A stretch of DNA of 64,000 bases from Loktanella gaetbuli (GTDB lineage Bacteria; Pseudomonadota; Alphaproteobacteria; Rhodobacterales; Rhodobacteraceae): the NCBI RefSeq assembly GCF_020531945.1, contig NZ_JAJATZ010000002.1, positions 124,001-188,000 on the forward strand. Direction: 5' to 3'. Made by a program: the position numbers and the translations under genes. Below are positions 26,149 to 33,660 of the stretch, in pieces; the stretch's first letter is position 1; every line of letters begins with the position of its first letter. Under the pieces are notes generated by a model. The model made no database searches. It had not been told where the DNA came from and was given only the letters and a program-made list of their open reading frames with translations.

Positions 26149-26239
26149 GATGTGCCCTCAGGGGTCGTTGGCATCGCGAATTGGCCACATGGCCGCAAAT
26201 GCGAACGGACGGCGCAAGGGCCGTCCGTTCAAAGACGCT

Positions 26240-27469
26240 TTATTCAGCGGATGCGATGATGTCGGAGTATTGCTCCTGAACCTCTGCCGCGGTCATGGCA
26301 GGGGTATTCCAGAATTCCGTCATCAAGTCGTTCAGCTGGCTGATCGTGTCGGGCGCAAGAAAGGATTCCCCGTTTGGCACGATGTTGCCATTGGCCAGCA
26401 GGTCCAGACCCTTTTGCGTGCACTCGTTCACGGATGTCAGATCGACGTCACCACGGACCGGCAGCGATCCCTTGGCCGAGTTGAACGACACCTGAACTTC
26501 GGGGCTTAGCAGCATGGCGGCCAGTTCCTTTTGTCCGGCCTCGATTTCGGGGTCATCCTGCTTGGGGAAATAGAACGCATCGCCGCCCGTATCCAGAATC
26601 GCGACCTCACCCAGACCCGGCAGGCAGGAATAATCCTCGCCTGCGACTTCGCCTGCCATGGCGAATTCACCCTGCGCCCAGTCGCCCATGATCTGCGCAC
26701 CAGCCGTGTCGTTGATCACTGCTGCCGTGGCCTGGTTCCAGTCCTGCACGTTCAGACCGTCGGAAAATTCGCGGGCCGCGCCAAATGCCTCGAACACGCG
26801 GGTATATTCCGGTCCCATGACGGTTTCCGCATTCTTGTCGCGGTTGACCGACAGCCAGGCCTCTTCACCAGCCAGTGCCAGCGCCATGACGCCAAAGGCA
26901 CCGTTCTGCTGCCAGGACTGTCCGCCCATCGCCAGCGGCGTCAGACCCGCCTCTTGCAGCGCGGGCGCGCTCTCGGCGAATTCGGTCCAGGTGGTTGGCA
27001 CGGCTAGACCGGCGTTTTCATAAGCGGCATTCGAAAGCCACATCCACTGCCAGGAATGAATGTTCACCGGCGCGCAATAAATGCGACCATCGACGGTGCA
27101 GGCGTCCAGCAGCGACGACGGGTTCACGATGTCGGCCCAACCTTCGGCCTCGGCCACATCGGTGAGGTCCAGCAAGAGGCCAGCCTCGATCAGTTCTTCT
27201 GCCTGACGCCCGTGATTGAACTGGAACGCAGCGGGTGGATCGCCACCGATGATCCGGCTGACCATGACGGGACGCGCGGTGTCGCCACCACCGGCGATTG
27301 CACCGTCAACCCATGTGTTGCCAGTGGCCGTCCAGGCCTCTGCAAACTTGGCGACAGCATTGGCTTCACCACCGGATGTCCACCAGTGCATCACCTCGAG
27401 GTCGACTGCGCCAGCGGTGGTCGCCGCGCAAATCGCAGTGGCCGAAAGTAGTTTTATCCTTAGCTTCAC
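26240..27469 (-). CDS. carbohydrate ABC transporter substrate-binding protein
   Basis: Periplasmic binding protein of 409 residues, family 1 (MalE-like). It has a Sec signal peptide of about 21 residues (MKLRIKLLSATAICAATTAG) and a mature start at VDLEVMHWWTSGGEANAV. Blocks such as WTEFAESAPALQEAGLTPLA and MGDWAQGEFAM are typical of sugar-binding proteins. It is the first gene of the saccharide operon and sits 50 bases from a perfect LacI-type palindrome. The ligand is probably a hemicellulose-derived oligosaccharide, judged by the downstream GH2 and GH43. Confidence 0.92.
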   Translation of the reverse strand: MKLRIKLLSATAICAATTAGAVDLEVMHWWTSGGEANAVAKFAEAWTATGNTWVDGAIAGGGDTARPVMVSRIIGGDPPAAFQFNHGRQAEELIEAGLLLDLTDVAEAEGWADIVNPSSLLDACTVDGRIYCAPVNIHSWQWMWLSNAAYENAGLAVPTTWTEFAESAPALQEAGLTPLAMGGQSWQQNGAFGVMALALAGEEAWLSVNRDKNAETVMGPEYTRVFEAFGAAREFSDGLNVQDWNQATAAVINDTAGAQIMGDWAQGEFAMAGEVAGEDYSCLPGLGEVAILDTGGDAFYFPKQDDPEIEAGQKELAAMLLSPEVQVSFNSAKGSLPVRGDVDLTSVNECTQKGLDLLANGNIVPNGESFLAPDTISQLNDLMTEFWNTPAMTAAEVQEQYSDIIASAE

Positions 27470-27518
27470 GATCTTCTCCTCCCAGAATCTAAATCGTTAT
27501 AGAAAGGCTAACCTGAAG

Positions 27519-27534
27519 TTGTTTGCGCAAACAA
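27519..27534. promoter_or_regulatory. LacI-family operator candidate
   Basis: TTGTTTGCGCAAACAA is a perfect 16-base palindrome with the central CG step typical of LacI-family sites. It lies 50 bases upstream of the binding-protein gene and 107 bases upstream of the divergent LacI gene, so it can control both. A weaker copy, TTTGT-cgc-ACAAA, sits at 27566-27578, close to the regulator start. Confidence 0.75.
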
Positions 27535-27640
27535 GACTATTTTTTTTGGTCAACAAAATTTACGATTTGTCGCACAAACACCTTGCGCCAGATTGCGTTT
27601 TTATTGATCGGCACACAGGGGATCGAAGGGGGGGACGGAT

Positions 27641-28669
27641 ATGGACGACGCCACGCGACCAAGGCAGCGCGCTCCGACGCTCAAGACCATTGCCGGGCTG
27701 ACCGACCTCGCGGTGCCGACCGTTTCCCGCGCCCTGTCCGGCGCATTGGACATCAGCGAAGATACCCGCGCGCGCGTCCGCGCGGTTGCCGACGAAATCG
27801 GTTATGTGCCCAATCGTGCGGGCGTGCGCTTGCGCACCGGTCGGACGAATGTGATCTCGCTCGTGATGTCGACAGAACACGACATCATGAACCATACAGC
27901 CAAGCTCATCTCTTCGGTATCCGCCGGTCTGCGCAACACACCGTTCCACCTGATCATCACACCCTATTTCCCCGACGAGGACCCGATGAAGCCGATCCGC
28001 TACATCGTGGAAAGCCGGTCAGCCGATGCCGTCATCTTCAATCAGATCCAGCCGCAGGATCCGCGCGTGCGTTACCTGCTCGATCGCAAGTTTCCGTTTG
28101 CCACACATGGACGCTCGAACTGGGCCAGGGACCATGCCTGGTTCGATTTCGACAATTTCGCCTATGGTCGCATCGCCGTCGAAACCCTGGCCGCACGCGG
28201 CAGGCGTCACTTGCTGTTGGTGCCGCCCCCTGACAAGCAATCCTATGGTCAGGAAATGATCGCGGGTTGCAGCGACACCGCGCGCAGGCTGGGGATTGAT
28301 TTGCAGATCGTGGTCGGGTTCGACAGCGACTCCGCGATCGAAGATGTCCAGCGCGGCGTTTCAGATTTGCTTGATCGGCAACCCGCACCCGATGGCATCA
28401 TCACCGGATCCACCAATTCCGCCTTGGGTGCTGGGGCCGCACTGCGCACCGGCGGTATCGCCATTGGCCGTGACATGGACGTTTTTACCAAGGAAGCGAT
28501 GGTGTTCTTGCGCCGGGTCTGGCCGGAAATCCTTACCGTGTCGGAAAATGTCGTGGCCGCCGGTGACTTTCTGGCCCGTGCGGCCATCGCTCAGGTCACC
28601 CACCCAAAGGAGGACCTGATGCAGAAACTCGACGCGCCGACCTGGCAGCTCGACGACGAGGCAAGCTAG
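27641..28669 (+). CDS. LacI family transcriptional regulator
   Basis: Repressor of 342 residues. The helix-turn-helix (about 12-35) reads LKTIAGLTDLAVPTVSRALSG, followed by the hinge VADEIGYVPNRAGVRLRTGRT and a periplasmic-binding-like effector domain (about 65-325). It faces the saccharide operon across a 171-base gap holding a perfect palindrome, so it most likely represses the operon until a sugar derived from the substrate binds. GGGGACGGAT lies before ATG 27641. Confidence 0.92.
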   Translation: MDDATRPRQRAPTLKTIAGLTDLAVPTVSRALSGALDISEDTRARVRAVADEIGYVPNRAGVRLRTGRTNVISLVMSTEHDIMNHTAKLISSVSAGLRNTPFHLIITPYFPDEDPMKPIRYIVESRSADAVIFNQIQPQDPRVRYLLDRKFPFATHGRSNWARDHAWFDFDNFAYGRIAVETLAARGRRHLLLVPPPDKQSYGQEMIAGCSDTARRLGIDLQIVVGFDSDSAIEDVQRGVSDLLDRQPAPDGIITGSTNSALGAGAALRTGGIAIGRDMDVFTKEAMVFLRRVWPEILTVSENVVAAGDFLARAAIAQVTHPKEDLMQKLDAPTWQLDDEAS

Positions 28670-28978
28670 ACTCCGTCCTGCGTCGGCCTGCGCCAATCGT
28701 GCAAATCATGTCACGCAAATGTGAATTCGCAGGTTCGGCCACAACTGCATCTGTCGGGCGCTTTTGATCCGATTACCCCGTGAAGCAGTTTTGCGGTCTG
28801 CGCGAGGCATTCGGGCAGCATCACGCCGGGCTGCTCCACCAAATGCCGGGACTGAACACCTAATTGTTCCGGCGGATTGCACAAAGAAACCTTTGCCTGA
28901 TCCGGTCTGATGATGGTAACGGCTTCTGCGTCCTGTGTTTTAAGGATGTCCCTGCAGTTCAAGTTCTGGACGACCGAT
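28670..28978. other. 309-base gap, no gene seen
   Basis: Non-coding stretch between the LacI gene and the L,D-transpeptidase gene. Reading frames across it lack protein-like composition or starts with ribosome binding sites. It probably holds the transpeptidase promoter; no clear hairpin or repeat was recognised. Confidence 0.5.
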
Positions 28979-29644
28979 ATGCTGACCCGACGACATTTCA
29001 TCCAAACGACGGCCGCGCTGTTCTCCGTCCCGATTGCCGGTCCCGCTTTTGGGGCGCCGACGTCGAATCGGTCGCGCTGGGCTGAATGGGACGCCCGCGT
29101 CACACCCCCCAACTACGACCCGGCGACGACGAATCCTTGGGGATTCCACGACCGGTTCCTGCCACAGCTTGTTCAGGCGAACGACGGTCTGGTGCCGGGT
29201 GATATTCATGTCGATGCGGTGGCCAGATACCTTTATCACATCCGCGCAGACGGCATGGCCATGCGCTACGGCGTGGCGATTGCGAAAGGCAACCTATACG
29301 AACCCGGCCGCTACAACATCCGCCGAAAGGCGAAGTGGCCGGTCTGGACACCGACATCCGCGATGATCGAACGCGATCCTGGTTCCTACGCCCAATACAA
29401 AGACGGTATGGATGGCGGCCCGACGAATCCTTTGGGTTCACGCGCGCTGTATCTCTACGTAGGCGACCGCGACACCTATCTGAGGATACACGGCACCCCA
29501 TCGCCCCGGTCAATCGGAAGTCGGGCCAGTTCGGGATGCGTCCGCATGGTGATGGCACATATCATCGGTCTCTACGATCAGGTGGCAACCGGATCGAACG
29601 CCATCCTCTATCCCGCCGAGGACGGCGTCACGGCGCGCAGTTAA
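28979..29644 (+). CDS. L,D-transpeptidase (YkuD family), Tat signal
   Basis: Peptidoglycan cross-linking or lipoprotein-attaching enzyme of 221 residues. The start MLTRRHFIQTTAALFSVPIA is a twin-arginine-like signal. The catalytic domain (about 80-215) ends with the YkuD signature: His in YLRIHGTP and Cys in RASSGCVRM, with the conserved LGSRALYLY block. An in-frame ATG at 28910 would put the signal 23 residues inside and is rejected. The stop overlaps the convergent lipoprotein gene by four bases. Confidence 0.9.
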   Translation: MLTRRHFIQTTAALFSVPIAGPAFGAPTSNRSRWAEWDARVTPPNYDPATTNPWGFHDRFLPQLVQANDGLVPGDIHVDAVARYLYHIRADGMAMRYGVAIAKGNLYEPGRYNIRRKAKWPVWTPTSAMIERDPGSYAQYKDGMDGGPTNPLGSRALYLYVGDRDTYLRIHGTPSPRSIGSRASSGCVRMVMAHIIGLYDQVATGSNAILYPAEDGVTARS

Positions 29645-29964
29645 CCGCCGGCGGCGACCGCGGCTGTCTCTGCCACCGTCGGTTCCGGACCGCAGAGGTG
29701 CCTACCGTCTTTCGTCAGCAATGGCAGTTCTGTCGTCTCGACCGGACCAACGTAGCTATACCAGAAACAGTTGTCGTCCGCCCGCAGTCGCGCAGACGCG
29801 ATGTCCTGATTAGGTGCGGAGCGCGCGACGATCTGATCCTTGATCTGTTGTTCCACGCTGGGAACCTTGACCGCGGAGGGCGGCACAACTGCCTCGGGAC
29901 CGATCCCGGCGCATGACGCCATCGTCGAAATCGCCGCGATTGCGCAAAACATTCTGATCGTCAT
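29641..29964 (-). CDS. small lipoprotein of unknown function
   Basis: Protein of 107 residues with a lipoprotein signal: a hydrophobic stretch MFCAIAAISTMASC and Cys18 in the ASCAG lipobox, which is where processing and lipid attachment would occur. The mature part has two further Cys (DDNCFWYSYVG and GRHLCGPEP) that could form a disulfide. No known domain is recognised. It converges with the L,D-transpeptidase gene, and a cell-envelope location is the only firm inference. Confidence 0.75.
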   Translation of the reverse strand: MTIRMFCAIAAISTMASCAGIGPEAVVPPSAVKVPSVEQQIKDQIVARSAPNQDIASARLRADDNCFWYSYVGPVETTELPLLTKDGRHLCGPEPTVAETAAVAAGG

Positions 29965-30657
29965 TGGGGCACTCTTTTTATTGGCAAGGCGTGGCTGGAG
30001 AGGACATCGACGGCTTTAACGTCCTTCACCCGCTGCGCCGTGGCTTTCTTCGTTATCGCGTTCGTTTTCGGGTCAGGAAACGATATTCTTTCGCGTTCCG
30101 GCGGGCAAGCGTGTCGGCTGATTATCTAGTCCCTTCAGGCACATCCGGGGCACGTTCTGAAGCGTTTTGTTCGAGAACGATTGTTTTCGGCCCACAAACC
30201 ACAGACAGGTGTCAGTCTTGAGGCGTCTTCCTTGCGATCCGAAAGGCCTTGTTTGGTTTGACGTCCTCGCCGCCCGGCTGCCATCGCCGCTGGTCTTCGG
30301 CCCGTCTCGGACCTCTAAGACGATAAAGCTTTCCGTGGCGCGGGATTCCCAACCCTGTCATTTTTTACCGTGTATAATCGACTGCCCTCTGACGTCGGCT
30401 GTCCGGCGGAAGCTGCCTTTACCAAGACAACTGGCTCCACCAATGAGGTGTGTAGAAACGCGCTGCGTGCGGGGCATGATAGAAGAAGTCCGGGAAGTAA
30501 ACCTGAACAGTTCGAGTCCCTGATCCTCTTCAAGCCGACAGATGGACGGACCACGCATAATTGCGCGAACTGTTAGCGCTTTCGACTGTGACTTTCCCCC
30601 TGCACCTTGCATCCCGCCGTGAAGCAGCCATATACCATCCATACAGATGGAGATTGG
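29965..30657. other. 693-base gap, no convincing gene
   Basis: The longest gene-poor stretch in the window. Base composition is less GC-rich than its neighbours, notably around 30040-30200 and 30330-30380. Open frames here are short, without good ribosome binding sites or recognisable domains. A T-loop-like GTTCGAGTCCC occurs near 30508, but no cloverleaf can be built around it. It may be a decayed region or carry long regulatory sequence. Confidence 0.5.
30635..30650. promoter_or_regulatory. palindrome just upstream of the ribbon-helix-helix gene
   Basis: CCATC-cataca-GATGG is a 5+5 inverted repeat seven bases before the ATG of the RHH regulator, overlapping the ribosome binding region. That position fits autorepression by the RHH dimer, but the short arms make it weak evidence. 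Confidence 0.4.
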
Positions 30658-31077
30658 ATGATGAGCAACGTCAGGAATATTCGGGACAAGACGCCAGAAA
30701 GCGAAAAAATCACAATTAACCTTGGCTACGTTGATCTGGGCCGGATCGACCTGCTTGTGCAGGAAGGGTTCTATTCCAATCGGAGCGATTTCATTCGCAC
30801 CGCGATCCGCAATCAGTTGGATACCCAAGGCGATACAGTTTCGAGGTCCATCGACCGGCATACGATGGAGCTGGGACTGCGCGACTACGCGGTCGCGGAT
30901 CTGGAGGCGCTCAGGGCCGCCGGAGAAATGCTTCACGTCAAGGTTGTCGGCCTTGCCCGGATCCATCCCGATGTCACACCCGAACTGGCGCTGGCGACCA
31001 TCGGCTCCATCACCGTCCTTGGCGCGCTTCAGGCGAGCGCCGAGGTGAAGACGGCCCTCGCCGATCGAATTAAGTAA
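30658..31077 (+). CDS. ribbon-helix-helix (CopG-type) regulator
   Basis: DNA-binding protein of 139 residues. After a charged N-terminus, SEKITINLGYVDLGRIDLLV is the beta-strand plus first helix and GFYSNRSDFIRTAIRNQL the second helix of an RHH/MetJ-Arc fold (about 17-55). The C-terminal 75 residues form a separate small alpha/beta domain, perhaps for oligomerisation or ligand sensing. Two adjacent Met codons begin the frame; GGAGA stands just upstream. It is 20 bases from the esterase gene, so it likely regulates that operon and itself. Confidence 0.82.
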   Translation: MMSNVRNIRDKTPESEKITINLGYVDLGRIDLLVQEGFYSNRSDFIRTAIRNQLDTQGDTVSRSIDRHTMELGLRDYAVADLEALRAAGEMLHVKVVGLARIHPDVTPELALATIGSITVLGALQASAEVKTALADRIK

Positions 31078-31097
31078 CCTCCTTTAGGATTGAAATC

Positions 31098-32201
31098 ATG
31101 ATACGTCTGAACGCTGGCGCACCGCGCCCGGCGACCGGTGACGCACGTCTCACCGCCGCCAACGCTCTTGTCCGCCGCACGCTGGCACAGCACGGGCTGA
31201 TACCTGGGGCGGACACTGACCCCGGCCCGATGGCACATTTCCGCAGCCAGATGCAGAAGTTGGACTTTGCCAATCCCCTCGCTCGTTTATCCGGTACAAC
31301 ACAGCCCGGTGTAATGGCCGGGTTCGGCGCATCCGCCGAGCCGACAATCCCCATAGGAGCGGTCTTTGAGACGGGCACGTTCTCAAACGGGGCGGGCAGC
31401 CGTGAATATCGCCTTTATGTGCCGTCAAAGACCGACGAGATCGCGGGCGTTGTCATGATGCTGCACGGCTGCACACAAAATCCCGAGGATTTTGCCGTCG
31501 GCACGGGCATGAACGCGCTGGCCGAAGACCGTGGTTTCGTCGTGGTCTATCCGCGCCAGTCGCGGGGCGACAATGCACAGTCCTGCTGGAACTGGTTTTC
31601 ACGAAATGACCAAAACCGGGAACCTGGAGAGCCTGCGATTCTTGCGGGCATGGCGCAGGAAATTGCCGCCCGCTTTGATGTAGGCGCGGACCGTATCTTT
31701 GTCGCCGGCCTATCGGCCGGTGCCGCTATGGCGGTGATCCTGGGCGAGACTCACGGCGATACCTTCGCCGCAGTCGGCGCGCATTCGGGCCTGCCTTACG
31801 GGGCAGCACGTGACGTCCCATCCGCTTTCGCAGCAATGAGAGGGAGCGGCGACCAGCGCCTGGTATTGCCTGCCAAAGGTCGCGCCCGGACCATCGTTTT
31901 CCACGGCACCGGCGATACCACCGTGCATCCGTCCAATGGACAGACCATCGGGTCTGACCTGCTGACCAACATGGGCGGCCAGACCATCCAGACCGAAACC
32001 ACGGGCACCTGCAATGGCCGCAGCTGGACCTGCGAAACCACGACCGACACGACCGGCACCCCGCTGCTGGAACACTGGACCGTCGAGGGGCTGGGCCACG
32101 CGTGGTCCGGCGGACAGCCGGCAGGCACCTATACCGATGCGAAAGGCCCCGACGCCAGCGGCGAAATGGTGCGGTTCTTCTTTAACACTGAAAGCAACTG
32201 A
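31098..32201 (+). CDS. PHB depolymerase-family esterase
   Basis: Alpha/beta hydrolase of 367 residues in the short-chain polyhydroxyalkanoate depolymerase family (LpqC-like). The oxyanion region is VVMMLHGCTQNPEDFA, the lipase box GLSAGAAM has the nucleophile Ser at about residue 206, a later Asp lies in HGTGDTTVHP, and the catalytic His is in GLGHAWSGG. There is no clear signal peptide, so it may act on intracellular polyester or other esters. TCCTTTAGGAT lies before the ATG. It is between the RHH gene and the C45 hydrolase gene. Confidence 0.87.
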   Translation: MIRLNAGAPRPATGDARLTAANALVRRTLAQHGLIPGADTDPGPMAHFRSQMQKLDFANPLARLSGTTQPGVMAGFGASAEPTIPIGAVFETGTFSNGAGSREYRLYVPSKTDEIAGVVMMLHGCTQNPEDFAVGTGMNALAEDRGFVVVYPRQSRGDNAQSCWNWFSRNDQNREPGEPAILAGMAQEIAARFDVGADRIFVAGLSAGAAMAVILGETHGDTFAAVGAHSGLPYGAARDVPSAFAAMRGSGDQRLVLPAKGRARTIVFHGTGDTTVHPSNGQTIGSDLLTNMGGQTIQTETTGTCNGRSWTCETTTDTTGTPLLEHWTVEGLGHAWSGGQPAGTYTDAKGPDASGEMVRFFFNTESN

Positions 32202-32202
32202 T

Positions 32203-33321
32203 ATGACTGACATGACACTCACCTTCGATGCGGTTTCCGAACCGATCCCCGGCCCCAAATGGCGCGCCCGCTGGAAACGGTCCTGGCCCGCCTACGAAGC
32301 GTGGTTCGTGGCCCGCGGCGGCGACAACGGCCCCACGGCCTCCGAAAGTCGCGCAGCGCTGAAGCAGCACATGCCAGAGCTTGTGCCGACCTACGACCGT
32401 CTGGCTGAACTGGCAGGCGGAACCGATCGGGCCAAGCAGTTTCTGTCGACTTGGTGCCCACCGACTTACTTGGGTGGCTGCTCTCTCGCGGCGGTCGCGG
32501 ACGCCGAAGATGTCCGGCTGGTGCGCAACTATGATTTGTCGCCCACGCTGAATGAAGGATTGCTTTTGCGGACCGAATGGACTGGCCGCGCGGTGATGGG
32601 CATGGTCGAATTCCTCTGGGGCCTGTCTGACGGGATCAACCAAGCGGGGCTATCGATCGCGCTGGCATACGGCGGGCGTTCTGAAAGCGCTGAAGGCTTC
32701 GGCATCACCACGATCTTGCGCTATGTGCTGGAAACCTGTGACACCGTGGATCAGGCGCTGACCGTACTGCATCGGGTCCCATCCCACATGGCCTACAACG
32801 TTGTGCTGGCCGATGCATGCGGGGCTACGGCAAGTGTGGAGCTGTCGCCCGGTGGCGGCGCCAAGGTGATGGACAAGGCCATTGCCACCAATCACCAAAG
32901 CGGGGCAACCCGCGCCGACCGGCCCGATTTTACCAAGACCGAGGAGCGTCATGCGCATCTGTCGGGGCTGCAGACGCCCGCGCGGGATCTGGCAAAGTCG
33001 TTCCTCGCGGCCCCGCTGATCCAGACCCGCTATGGCGAAGGTTTCGGGACGTTGTTCACGGCGGACTATGATCCCAAGGCAAGGACGCTGGTGCTGACCA
33101 TCGCAGGCGAACGATGGGAGCAATCGCTCGACGGTTTTGCCGAAGGCCAGCGGACAGCGAACTACGCAAGCGGTGCGCTGACAGCAGCCACGGATGCGAC
33201 CGGCGTACGCGCTGGCATCGACTGGGCTGCTGCCGCACGGGTTGACTGGTCCCGCGTCGGTCGCGACTACGCCGAAGGGAGAGGCCGATCGGTCGAGGAC
33301 TATATCTCGGAATACGCGTGA
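32203..33321 (+). CDS. C45 family peptidase / acyltransferase-like Ntn hydrolase
   Basis: Protein of 372 residues in the acyl-CoA:6-aminopenicillanate acyltransferase (C45) family. These are N-terminal-nucleophile hydrolases that self-cleave before a Cys. The likely nucleophile is the Cys in YLGGCSLAAVADAEDVRLVRNYDL at about residue 88, where Gly-Cys would be cut. Other family blocks are GRAVMGMVEFLWGLSDGINQAGLSIAL and AIATNHQ. It begins one base after the esterase stop, so both are co-expressed. The natural substrate (an acyl amide or N-acyl amino acid) is unknown. Confidence 0.82.
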   Translation: MTDMTLTFDAVSEPIPGPKWRARWKRSWPAYEAWFVARGGDNGPTASESRAALKQHMPELVPTYDRLAELAGGTDRAKQFLSTWCPPTYLGGCSLAAVADAEDVRLVRNYDLSPTLNEGLLLRTEWTGRAVMGMVEFLWGLSDGINQAGLSIALAYGGRSESAEGFGITTILRYVLETCDTVDQALTVLHRVPSHMAYNVVLADACGATASVELSPGGGAKVMDKAIATNHQSGATRADRPDFTKTEERHAHLSGLQTPARDLAKSFLAAPLIQTRYGEGFGTLFTADYDPKARTLVLTIAGERWEQSLDGFAEGQRTANYASGALTAATDATGVRAGIDWAAAARVDWSRVGRDYAEGRGRSVEDYISEYA

Positions 33322-33660
33322 CACATCGCTGGCCCCGTTGAAGGGGGCCAGCACGCAAGGCGAACAGCGGTATGCTGTCATCCTCTGACCATGAAAACAC
33401 GCAGAGGAAATGCGCGCGCCGGGCGTTCAGGAAACGACGGGCACCTCAAGGCAATCGGCACCATTCGAAGTCGAGGCGCAGTCGCTTTTGCCGACTGTGG
33501 ACTACACGTCCTCCGTTCCAAGTCGTCTACGAACAGCCCTCAATAGTCATTGAACGCACACCCGCCCGCTGCTGCCCGGAAGCTGGCCGACCCGCTGTGT
33601 GCCATTGTCATTCGAGCTGTTGATCCCCAGTCTGGATGAAACGCCATCCGAAGGATTCCC
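33322..33660. other. 339-base gap with a hairpin, no gene
   Basis: Non-coding stretch between the C45 hydrolase and oligopeptidase B genes. It begins with a strong hairpin (33329-33351). Further on, GCAGTCG near 33479 and CGACTG near 33492 form a weaker stem. No convincing reading frame is seen. Confidence 0.5.
33329..33351 (+). terminator. hairpin after the RHH-esterase-C45 operon
   Basis: CTGGCCCC (33329-33336) pairs with GGGGCCAG (33344-33351) around a seven-base loop, eight bases after the C45 hydrolase stop. No T-run follows. Confidence 0.55.

Noticed and set aside
30500..30530. T-loop-like GTTCGAGTCCC, possible tRNA or attachment site
   Set aside because: No acceptor, D or anticodon stem can be built around it, and no integrase gene is in the window.
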